A program made the position numbers and the translations under genes. Shown in pieces: positions 1-5,250 of a stretch of DNA of 5,250 nucleotides (position 1 is the first letter of the stretch; every line of letters begins with the position of its first letter). This stretch comes from Candidatus Omnitrophota bacterium (lineage in GTDB: Bacteria > Omnitrophota > Gorgyraeia > Aquiviventales > Aquiviventaceae). Below the pieces are notes generated by a model that ran no database searches, had not been told where the DNA came from, and saw nothing but the letters and a program-made list of their open reading frames with translations. The stretch covers positions 3,021 to 8,270 of the forward strand of contig JAHFGZ010000043.1 of NCBI GenBank assembly GCA_023247155.1. Reading direction: 5' to 3'.

Positions 1-872
1 TCCCCACGCCAGGTCTGCACAACCTCCACGCGCCACGGGTGCCGACGCAGCGATTCGGCGACGGCCGCCGCCTGGGCTGCGTCCCGACAGATCCCGAAGA
101 CCGCAGGCCCGCTGCCGGAGACGGAAACCCCCTCACATCCCAGACGACGCAGAACGGACTGGATGGTCGCAATGACAGGGCAACGCCGGATCGCTATAGG
201 TTGAAGACTGTTCCACAATCCCTTAGCGAGCCCCGCTAGGTCGGGGCCGTTGCGTAAGGCGTGCGCCACCATGCTACTGGAGGGGGGGGAGGCTGTCAAG
301 TCGATTTCCGACGACGCTTCCTGGTCCCAGGCCGCGTAGACGTCCGTCGTGGCGAGGCGCTCCGGCGGGACGACCAGGACATGGGTCAGCGCCCGCGCGC
401 CCGCGAGGGGCTCGCACCGCTCCCCCCGGCCCCGCCCGATCGCAAACGGCGCCTCGCCAAGAAAGAACGCGACATCGGACCCCACGCCAGCGCCAAGCTC
501 GGCCAGCCGGGCGGGGGGCCACCGGAGACCCCAGAGCGCGTTCAGGCCCAGGAGCGCCGCGGCCGCGTCCGAGGAGCCGCCGCCCAAGCCGGCGGCGATG
601 GGGATGCGTTTGGTCAGGTGGATGCGCGCCCCGCGCGCGATGCCGCTTGCCTGCTGCAGCGCCCTCGCCGCGCGCGTCACGAGGTTGTCCTCGCCGCAGG
701 AGAGCGCGGGGTCGGTGCAGGTGAGCGCCAGCTCATCGTGCGGCTCGAACGCCAGCTCGTCGGCGAGATCGATCCGCTCGAAGAGCGTCTCGATCTCGTG
801 GTAGCCGTCCGGCCGCTTCCCGAGCACGCGGAGATAGAGGTTGAGCTTGGCCGGCGCGCGCAGGTGCAACAT
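1..872 (-). CDS. ispE: 4-diphosphocytidyl-2-C-methyl-D-erythritol kinase (IspE), 3' end beyond the window
   Basis: IspE is a cytoplasmic GHMP-family kinase that phosphorylates the 2-hydroxyl of CDP-methylerythritol with ATP, the fourth step of the MEP isoprenoid pathway. I translated the reverse complement by hand: the frame is open from base 872 to base 1, giving 290 codons without a stop. IspE is usually about 280-300 residues, so little is missing. Seen in order: substrate-side motif APAKLNLYL (residues 6-14, with the conserved Lys9) and PDGYHE (21-26); the ATP-binding glycine loop PIAAGLGGGSSDAA (91-104); GSDVAFF (131-137) with the expected catalytic Asp133; and the third GHMP motif VSGSGPAVFG (251-260). 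All are in one frame, so there is no frameshift. The start is ATG at 872; a GTG at 875 directly precedes it, and an in-frame stop at 905-903 limits the choice. No good Shine-Dalgarno is visible. Codon use relaxes markedly after about residue 190. Confidence 0.95.
   Translation of the reverse strand, partial: MLHLRAPAKLNLYLRVLGKRPDGYHEIETLFERIDLADELAFEPHDELALTCTDPALSCGEDNLVTRAARALQQASGIARGARIHLTKRIPIAAGLGGGSSDAAAALLGLNALWGLRWPPARLAELGAGVGSDVAFFLGEAPFAIGRGRGERCEPLAGARALTHVLVVPPERLATTDVYAAWDQEASSEIDLTASPPSSSMVAHALRNGPDLAGLAKGLWNSLQPIAIRRCPVIATIQSVLRRLGCEGVSVSGSGPAVFGICRDAAQAAAVAESLRRHPWRVEVVQTWRG
260..299 (-). promoter_or_regulatory. Candidate sigma-70-type promoter inside ispE
   Basis: On the minus strand TTGACA (299-294) matches the consensus -35 box exactly. 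After a 17-base spacer comes TAGCAT (276-271), matching four of six bases of TATAAT, including the important first TA and final T. Spacing is optimal, and transcription would begin near 264 and read out of the 3' part of ispE towards whatever follows off the left edge. The spacer contains a run of eight C. It lies within coding sequence, so chance is possible, but perfect -35 boxes are rare in DNA this GC-rich. Confidence 0.35.
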
Positions 873-892
873 CACGTTGAGGGGGCGTTCAT

Positions 893-938
893 GGTTCGAG
901 GTTCAAGGGGTTGCTGATGTTCCCTTGAACCGTCAACC
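893..938 (-). repeat. Intergenic hairpin between the transketolase C subunit and ispE
   Basis: GGTTCAAGGG (900-909) and CCCTTGAACC (922-931) are perfect 10-base inverted repeats around a 12-base loop (910-921). Beyond a 3x3 internal mismatch the stem can extend by four more pairs (GGTT 893-896 with AACC 935-938). The transketolase stop codon (935-933) sits in the outer stem. No T-run follows the stem on the minus strand, so it does not look like a classic intrinsic terminator; it could slow polymerase, protect RNA ends or affect ispE translation, whose start is about 20-25 bases downstream. Confidence 0.7.
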
Positions 939-951
939 TTGAACCTTGAAC
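923..951. repeat. Tandem heptad repeat CCTTGAA
   Basis: In plus-strand register: CCTTGAA (923-929), CCGTCAA (930-936, two mismatches), CCTTGAA (937-943), CCTTGAA (944-950), then a further C. The same unit in the opposite orientation appears at 893-899 (GGTTCGA, one mismatch) and 900-906 (GGTTCAA), which is what creates the hairpin. The rightmost units are translated on the minus strand as the last residues of the transketolase C subunit. Confidence 0.8.
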
Positions 952-1895
952 GACGCCTGCTTGAGGCGGAGGACGTCCTTGGCGGCCTTGACGAGGTCCT
1001 CGGGCATGAGGTGGAACACCTTCAAGAGCTCGGCGGGATCGCCGGAGGTGCCGAACCGGTCGAGCACGCCCACGAAGCGCATCGGGACCGGGTGCGTCTG
1101 GACGAGCAGTTCGGCGACCGCCCCGCCGAGCCCCCCGAGGACGGTGTGTTCCTCCGCCGTGACGATCGCCCCGGCCTCCTTGGCGGCGGCGAGGAGGGTG
1201 GCCTGGTCGAGCGGCTTGATGGTGTGCAGGTTGATGACGCGCGCCTCGATCCCCTCCCTGGCCAATTGCTCGGCCGCCTGGAGGGCGTGCGCGACCATGA
1301 CGCCGCAGGCGACGATGGCCACGTCGTGGCCGGGCCGCATCACGGCCGCCTCGCCGATCCGGTAGGGGTCGGCCTCCTTCGTGATCGTGGGCACCGGCGC
1401 CCGCCCGAGGCGCAGGAAGACCGGTCCGGGGTAATCCGCGCAGGCGATCGTCGCCTTCGTGGCCTCGAGGGCGTCACAGGGGACGATCACGGTCATGCGC
1501 GGCAGCGCCCGCATGTGCGTCAGTTCTTCGAGCGCTTCGGCCGTCGCGCCGTCCGCGCCGACGGAGAGCCCCCCGTGCGAGCCGGCGACCTTCACGTTGA
1601 GCTGCTGGTAGCAGACCGCCATCCGCAGCTGCTCCAGCGTCTTGCCCGTCACGAACTGCGAGAAGGAGCAGGCGAAGGGGATCTTGCCGGCCAGGGCGAG
1701 GCCCGCCGCCGTCCCGATGAGGTCCTGCTCCGCGATGCCCACCGAAAAGAACCGGTCAGGATAGGCCGTCTTGAACCAGATCGCCCTGGCCGAATCCTCC
1801 AGGTCGCCGGAGAGCGCCACGACATGGGGATGGGTCTTCCCCAGCGCCAGCAGCCCTTCCCCGAAACCGTCCCGCGTCGGTTTGCCGGCCATCAC
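933..1895 (-). CDS. tkt: Transketolase, C-terminal subunit (split type)
   Basis: This is the second half of a two-subunit thiamine diphosphate enzyme, expected to pair with the N-terminal subunit encoded immediately upstream to transfer two-carbon ketol units between sugar phosphates. The 320 residues hold the central pyrimidine-binding domain (about 6-170), with GIAEQ at 53-57 in which Glu56 should contact the thiamine N1', and GSHGGLSVGADGAT at 105-118, typical of split transketolases. The C-terminal transketolase domain follows (about 180-310), including the INLHTIKPLD stretch (221-230). The start is GTG at 1895, with a GGAGG 10 bases upstream; ATG at 1892 overlaps the partner's stop as TGATG and would lose only one residue. 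The overlap implies translational coupling and about equal output of both subunits. The last residues (SFKVQG) are encoded by the heptad repeat and look like an added tail. Function as a generic transketolase is family knowledge; the true substrate is not shown. Confidence 0.93.
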   Translation of the reverse strand: MMAGKPTRDGFGEGLLALGKTHPHVVALSGDLEDSARAIWFKTAYPDRFFSVGIAEQDLIGTAAGLALAGKIPFACSFSQFVTGKTLEQLRMAVCYQQLNVKVAGSHGGLSVGADGATAEALEELTHMRALPRMTVIVPCDALEATKATIACADYPGPVFLRLGRAPVPTITKEADPYRIGEAAVMRPGHDVAIVACGVMVAHALQAAEQLAREGIEARVINLHTIKPLDQATLLAAAKEAGAIVTAEEHTVLGGLGGAVAELLVQTHPVPMRFVGVLDRFGTSGDPAELLKVFHLMPEDLVKAAKDVLRLKQASFKVQG

Positions 1896-2722
1896 CGCTT
1901 GAGCGCCTCCAGTTCGGCCAGCGCCCGTTCCAGCTCATCGGGCTTGGGGGCGACCCCGTGCCAGGCGGGATTCAGCTCCATGAAGGAGACCCCTTTTCCC
2001 TTCACCGTCCGCGCCACGATCGCCTGGGGTTTGCCCTGCACCGTCTCCGCCTCGTCATACGCCTGCACGACCCGGGCGATGTCGTGGCCGTCGATCTCAA
2101 TCGCGTGCCAGCCGAACGCGCGCCACTTCTCGGCGAGCGGCTCGATGTCCTGGATCAGCTTCACCGGCCCGTTCTGCTGGAGCTGGTTGGCGTCGATGAC
2201 GGCGCAGACCGCGTCGAGGCGGTGGTGGTGGGCGGTCATCGCCGCCTCCCACACCTGGCCTTCCTGGATCTCGCCGTCGCCCATGAGGCAGAAGATGCGG
2301 CGGCTGCGGCCGTCCATCCGATCCGCCAGCGCCACCCCGTTGGCCATCGACAGCCCCTGGCCGAGCGACCCGGCGGCGATCTCCACGCCGGGCACCGACC
2401 AGCGCTCCGGGTGGCCCTGCAGCCGCGTGGGGTAGCGGCGCAGCGTCATCAGCTCCTCCTGCGGGAAGTAGCCCTGGGCGGCCAGGACGGCGTACAGCGC
2501 CGGGCAGCCATGGCCCTTCGAAAGGAAGAAGAGGTCGCGGTCCGGCCAGTCCGGGCGCTTCGGGTCGTGCCGCAGCGTATGCCAGTAGAGGCCGACGAGC
2601 AGCTCGACCATGGAGAGCGATCCGCCCGGATGGCCGCTGCCGGCCTTGGCGATCATCCGGAGGATGGTCTGCCGCAGCTCCACCGCAACGCGCTGAAGGC
2701 GTGGCAGGTCCGTCGCGCTCAT
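1892..2722 (-). CDS. tkt: Transketolase, N-terminal subunit (split type)
   Basis: This subunit carries the thiamine diphosphate (pyrophosphate-binding) half of a two-subunit transketolase. Its 276 residues match the usual length of the free N subunit. Motifs seen: SGHPGG (29-34); LSKGHG (67-72), of the phosphate- and cofactor-contacting type; GHP (103-105); GSLGQGLS (118-125); and the metal/ThDP signature starting GDGEIQEGQVWEA (148-160) and closing with DANQLQQNG (177-185), where the Asn supplies the usual magnesium ligand. KGKGVSFME (241-249) and a WHG near 254-256 complete the transketolase pattern. These motifs fit transketolase rather than DXS or the E1 subunit of 2-oxoacid dehydrogenases. 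The start ATG at 2722 overlaps the TPR gene's stop as ATGA, and the stop overlaps the C subunit's start region, so three genes in a row are probably translationally coupled. No strong Shine-Dalgarno precedes it, which agrees with coupling. Confidence 0.94.
   Translation of the reverse strand: MSATDLPRLQRVAVELRQTILRMIAKAGSGHPGGSLSMVELLVGLYWHTLRHDPKRPDWPDRDLFFLSKGHGCPALYAVLAAQGYFPQEELMTLRRYPTRLQGHPERWSVPGVEIAAGSLGQGLSMANGVALADRMDGRSRRIFCLMGDGEIQEGQVWEAAMTAHHHRLDAVCAVIDANQLQQNGPVKLIQDIEPLAEKWRAFGWHAIEIDGHDIARVVQAYDEAETVQGKPQAIVARTVKGKGVSFMELNPAWHGVAPKPDELERALAELEALKR
1906..1910 (-). promoter_or_regulatory. Ribosome binding site for the transketolase C subunit
   Basis: GGAGG reads on the minus strand inside the last codons of the N subunit. 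It lies 10 bases before GTG 1895 and 13 bases before ATG 1892, which favours the GTG. It is the clearest Shine-Dalgarno in front of any gene in the window. Confidence 0.5.
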
Positions 2723-4200
2723 GGGGTCGTCACCGCCTCGGTGGCCATCAGGCGCTCGAGCTTCTCCTGGATGGCCCCGTTGGGCGAAAGCGTCAGCGCC
2801 CGCTGCCAGTTCCGCCGGGCCCGCTCCAGGTCGTGCCGCATGAAGTACGCCTCGCCAAGGTGGTCGAAGATGACCGGGTCGGTATCCAGCAGCTCGGCAG
2901 CCCGCTCCAGGTGCCGGATGGCCTCATCCAGCTCGCCCATCTTGAAGTACACCCACCCCAGGCTGTCCAGGTAGGCGCCGTTCTCCGGGTCCAGCGCGAG
3001 CGCCCGCTCGATCAGCGCGCGCGCCTCGTCGAGGTGTTCGCCCGCCTCCGCATCGAGATAGCCGAGGTAGTTCATCGCATCCGGGTGATTGGGGTCAAGC
3101 TCGAGCGTCCGGCGCAGGCTCGCGCGCGCTTCCGGGCGGTGTCCCAGCTGATCCAGCTGCGCGGCGAGGTAGAAGTGCGCCTGGGCGTAGTCCCCCTTCC
3201 GCTCGATGGCCCGCTCAAACGCCCGCATCGCTTCCTCCGCCTGCTTCGCTTCCCGGTAGACGAGGCCCAGCGCCAGGTAGAGCTCGGGCGGGTCGCCCAG
3301 CTCCTCGAGCTTCCTGGCCAGGAACCGCGCGGCCTCGTCGTACCGATACTGGGCCAGCCACACGCGCACGAGGCCCATGATCGCCTCCAGGTCGCGTGGC
3401 GCCAGGTCCAGGATGCCCTGGTACTGCGCGGCCGCCTCGGCGTACCGCTTGCCGTTCAGGGAGGCGCGCGCGGCGTGGTGGCGCAACCGCGGGTTGAGCG
3501 GGTCGAGCTCAATGGCCGCCTCGTAGTGCGCCGCGGCCCGGTCGAACCGCCCGCTCAGCTCGTAGGTCAGGCCGAGGGCGACGCGGACATCCAGCGAGTC
3601 GGGCGCCAGCTCATAGGCGCGCGAGAGCTCGGCCAGCGCGTCCTCGAAGCGGTTCAGCCGGCCGTACAGCACCCCGAGGTTGAAGTGGAGCTGGCTCGAC
3701 GGACCCGCTTCCTGGATCAGCGCCTCATAGAGGACGGCCGCCTGCGCCAGGTTGCCTTGGAGGACGTACAGGTCCGCGAGGGTGCTCATGACGAACGGGT
3801 CGCCCGGCCCAATCGCGAGGAGCCGCTCATACGCCTCCACCGCCTCATCGAGCTCCCCCTGCGAGGCGTGGAGCATGGCGACCCAGCGCAGGGCATCGGG
3901 ATGGTCGGGCTGCAGGGCGAGCGCCCGCCTGAACGCCTGCATCGCCAGGTCCATCCGGCCCAGCTTCAGATAGGCCGCCCCGACGCGCACGTGCAGGAGG
4001 GGGGAGCGGTGGTCGTGCTCCAGCGCCTCCTGGTAGGCGTCGAGCGCCTCGGGCAACTTGGAGGAGCGTTCGAGCAGCAACCCGCGCAGATAGGCGCCGT
4101 AGGCGATGCGGTCGGCGTGCCGGCTGGCGGCGAGCGGGCCGGCGCACCCGGCCAGCACCGCGCCCAGCATGGCTGAGAGCACGGCCGGACGGACAGTCAT
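2719..4200 (-). CDS. TPR-repeat lipoprotein
   Basis: This 493-residue protein opens with a short lipoprotein signal peptide: a charged start, a hydrophobic stretch (about 6-16) and the lipobox LAGC (16-19), giving lipidated Cys19. The next residue is Ala, which under the E. coli +2 rule would send it to the outer membrane. Nearly all the rest is about 13 tandem 34-residue TPR units (roughly 32-475), recognisable by W/Y/L-G-A-P spacing and recurring ALxLDP-type ends. TPR arrays are protein-binding scaffolds; no catalytic domain is visible. The stretch around 373-470, with NYLGYLDAEAG and LDSLGWVYFKMG, resembles the conserved C-terminal part of PA4667-type TPR proteins, which lie near ispE in pseudomonads. 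The exact partner is unknown. It starts 28 bases after hisG and its stop overlaps the transketolase N subunit start. No Shine-Dalgarno is seen before ATG 4200, but the signal peptide fixes this start. Confidence 0.9.
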   Translation of the reverse strand: MTVRPAVLSAMLGAVLAGCAGPLAASRHADRIAYGAYLRGLLLERSSKLPEALDAYQEALEHDHRSPLLHVRVGAAYLKLGRMDLAMQAFRRALALQPDHPDALRWVAMLHASQGELDEAVEAYERLLAIGPGDPFVMSTLADLYVLQGNLAQAAVLYEALIQEAGPSSQLHFNLGVLYGRLNRFEDALAELSRAYELAPDSLDVRVALGLTYELSGRFDRAAAHYEAAIELDPLNPRLRHHAARASLNGKRYAEAAAQYQGILDLAPRDLEAIMGLVRVWLAQYRYDEAARFLARKLEELGDPPELYLALGLVYREAKQAEEAMRAFERAIERKGDYAQAHFYLAAQLDQLGHRPEARASLRRTLELDPNHPDAMNYLGYLDAEAGEHLDEARALIERALALDPENGAYLDSLGWVYFKMGELDEAIRHLERAAELLDTDPVIFDHLGEAYFMRHDLERARRNWQRALTLSPNGAIQEKLERLMATEAVTTP

Positions 4201-4228
4201 CGAGGAGGGTGCGCAGGGACCGGGGGAA

Positions 4229-5176
4229 TCAGGCGATCACCTTGTTGAGCGGGTACTCGATGATGTCCTGAGCCCCGGCCTCCTTCAGCCTCGGAAGGAG
4301 CGCCTTCACCTGCCGCTCGTCGATCACCGTCTCCACCGCCCACCACGGGTCGCGGTCATCCGTGGACCACAGCTTGGAGATCGTCGGCCGCTTCATGGCA
4401 GGCAGCGTCGCCATGACCTGCTGGAGCCGCCGCTCGGGCACGTTCAGCTTCAGGCCGACCTTGCCGTCCGCCTCCACCGCGCCGAGGAGCAGCGTCTTGA
4501 GGCTCTCGATCTTGCGCCGCTTCCAGGGGTCCGCCAGCGCCGAGGCGTTGGCAATGAGCTGGGTCGTGGACTCGCAGACCGTCTCCAGGATGCGCAGCCC
4601 GTTGGCGATGAGCGTCTGGCCCGTCTCCGTCAGCTCCACGATGCCGTCCACGAGCCCGGCGCGGACCTTCCCCTCCGTCGCGCCCCACGAGAACTCCACC
4701 TCGGCGCGGACGCCGCGCTTGGCCAGGTACGCCTTCGTGACGTTGACGAGCTCCGTCGCGATGCGCGCCCCTTGCAGGTCCTTCAGGCTGCGCACGGCGC
4801 CCCCCTCCGGCACCGCCAGCACCCACCGGACCGGCGTGCGGGTCCGTTTCGCGTAGAGGAGCTCCGCGACCCGCTCGACCTTCGAGCCATTCTCCAGGAT
4901 CCAGTCGTTGCCGGTGATGCCGCAGTCGAGGACCCCCTGCTCGACGTAGCGGGACATCTCCTGGGCGCGCAGCAGCATCGGCTCAAGCTCGGGATCGTCC
5001 ACCGATGGCCGGTAGGAGCGCTCGCTGATGAGGACCTTGAACCCGGCCCGCTCGAAGAGCCGGACCGTCGCCTCCTGCAGGCTGCCCTTCGGCAGGCCAA
5101 GCGTGAGGCGCGGCTCGCCGGCGGACGCTGGGGCCCGCGGGGCGGTCCGTGTGCGTGCTGCTGATTTGGCTCTCAT
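4229..5176 (-). CDS. hisG: ATP phosphoribosyltransferase, long form (HisG)
   Basis: HisG condenses ATP with PRPP to give phosphoribosyl-ATP, the first and feedback-controlled step of histidine synthesis in the cytoplasm. The 315 residues contain LGLPKGSL (26-33), GITGND (86-91), the domain-crossing ATELVNVTKAYL (140-151), and the PRPP-binding loop around GATEGK and ELTETGQTL (165-189). A C-terminal ACT-like regulatory domain (about 240-315) includes GLKLNVP and the closing EYPLNKVI. This domain marks the long, self-sufficient form that binds histidine directly and does not need HisZ. The protein is slightly long because of a basic, Ala/Arg-rich N-terminal extension of about 22 residues before the first strand. 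There is no ATG, GTG or TTG in frame between 5176 and the core, so this start is the best available; a partial AGG-type ribosome site lies about 5 bases upstream. It is probably the first gene of the cluster visible here. Confidence 0.96.
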   Translation of the reverse strand: MRAKSAARTRTAPRAPASAGEPRLTLGLPKGSLQEATVRLFERAGFKVLISERSYRPSVDDPELEPMLLRAQEMSRYVEQGVLDCGITGNDWILENGSKVERVAELLYAKRTRTPVRWVLAVPEGGAVRSLKDLQGARIATELVNVTKAYLAKRGVRAEVEFSWGATEGKVRAGLVDGIVELTETGQTLIANGLRILETVCESTTQLIANASALADPWKRRKIESLKTLLLGAVEADGKVGLKLNVPERRLQQVMATLPAMKRPTISKLWSTDDRDPWWAVETVIDERQVKALLPRLKEAGAQDIIEYPLNKVIA

Positions 5177-5236
5177 GGGCGCCTGCCTGGTCAGGGATGC
5201 GGGAGGTGCGTGAGCGACGATGTCTGAAGCTGTTCG

Positions 5237-5242
5237 ATTGTA
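5237..5242 (-). promoter_or_regulatory. Possible -10 box upstream of hisG
   Basis: TACAAT on the minus strand differs from TATAAT at one position and lies about 60 bases before the hisG start, in a leader (5177-5250) where I see no convincing gene. The matching -35 would fall near 5260-5265, outside the window, so the promoter cannot be confirmed. Confidence 0.25.
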
Positions 5243-5250
5243 CCGGAGCC

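Noticed and set aside
261..917. Plus-strand open frames of 218 and 151 codons, and a minus-strand 82-codon frame, in the left region
   Set aside because: All overlap ispE, which has all three GHMP motifs in one uninterrupted minus-strand frame; their translations show no domains.
900..931. The inverted repeat as a rho-independent terminator
   Set aside because: The stem is moderate in GC and no T-rich tract follows it on the minus strand; on the plus strand the stem is followed by GTCAACC, also not T-rich.
893..951. The heptad repeats as a CRISPR array or an insertion-sequence end
   Set aside because: Units are only 7 bases, contiguous and without spacers; there is no transposase and no target duplication.
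939..2435. A 498-codon plus-strand open frame opposite the transketolase genes
   Set aside because: It is antisense to two motif-rich genes. Its translation is rich in Arg, Gly, Pro, His and Asp with no recognisable domain, as expected when GC-rich third positions suppress stops in an opposite frame.
2701..4176. A 491-codon plus-strand open frame opposite the TPR gene
   Set aside because: It mirrors the repeat structure of the TPR gene in antisense, giving a pseudo-repetitive Val/Leu/Arg/Gln-rich protein with no family signature.
2719..4200. The internal similarity of the TPR gene as a DNA repeat array
   Set aside because: The periodicity is at protein level (34 residues) with divergent nucleotide sequence, as expected for TPR units.
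4106..5164. A 352-codon plus-strand open frame opposite hisG
   Set aside because: It is a shadow of hisG, whose full set of catalytic and regulatory motifs is intact on the minus strand.

Overview
The window is a compact, very GC-rich bacterial segment (well over 60% GC by eye, with third codon positions almost all G or C). All five recognisable genes lie on the minus strand, so the region reads from right to left: hisG, a tetratricopeptide-repeat (TPR) lipoprotein, the N-terminal and C-terminal subunits of a split transketolase, then ispE, which runs off the left edge. The outer-membrane-type lipoprotein signal implies a diderm bacterium. The long-form HisG, two-subunit transketolase, GC-rich codon use and short intergenic heptad repeats would suit an environmental lineage such as Methylomirabilota/Rokubacteria, Nitrospirota or a deltaproteobacterial group, but this placement is inference and nothing here proves it.

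Layout, right to left. 5177-5250: short leader upstream of hisG with one possible -10 box and no assignable gene. 4229-5176: hisG. 4201-4228: 28-base gap. 2719-4200: TPR lipoprotein, whose stop overlaps the next start as ATGA. 1892-2722: transketolase N-terminal subunit. 933-1895: transketolase C-terminal subunit, overlapping its partner by 4 bases from the GTG, or by 1 base from the ATG. 876-932: the only sizeable gap inside the cluster, filled by a hairpin made of heptad repeats. 1-872: ispE, with about 290 codons visible and no stop reached. Long open frames on the plus strand are shadows of these genes.

The spacing suggests one transcription unit. HisG consumes PRPP; transketolase interconverts pentose phosphates and so can supply ribose 5-phosphate for PRPP; IspE performs the fourth step of the MEP isoprenoid pathway, whose first step uses glyceraldehyde 3-phosphate. 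A TPR lipoprotein close to ispE recalls the TPR-lolB-ispE-prs neighbourhood of Pseudomonas-type genomes. These are mainly housekeeping genes. I found no mobile element, CRISPR array, RNA gene or obvious new multi-gene system. The points most worth checking are a promoter-like sequence inside ispE that coincides with a shift in codon composition, and the heptad-repeat hairpin that supplies the last codons of the transketolase C subunit.
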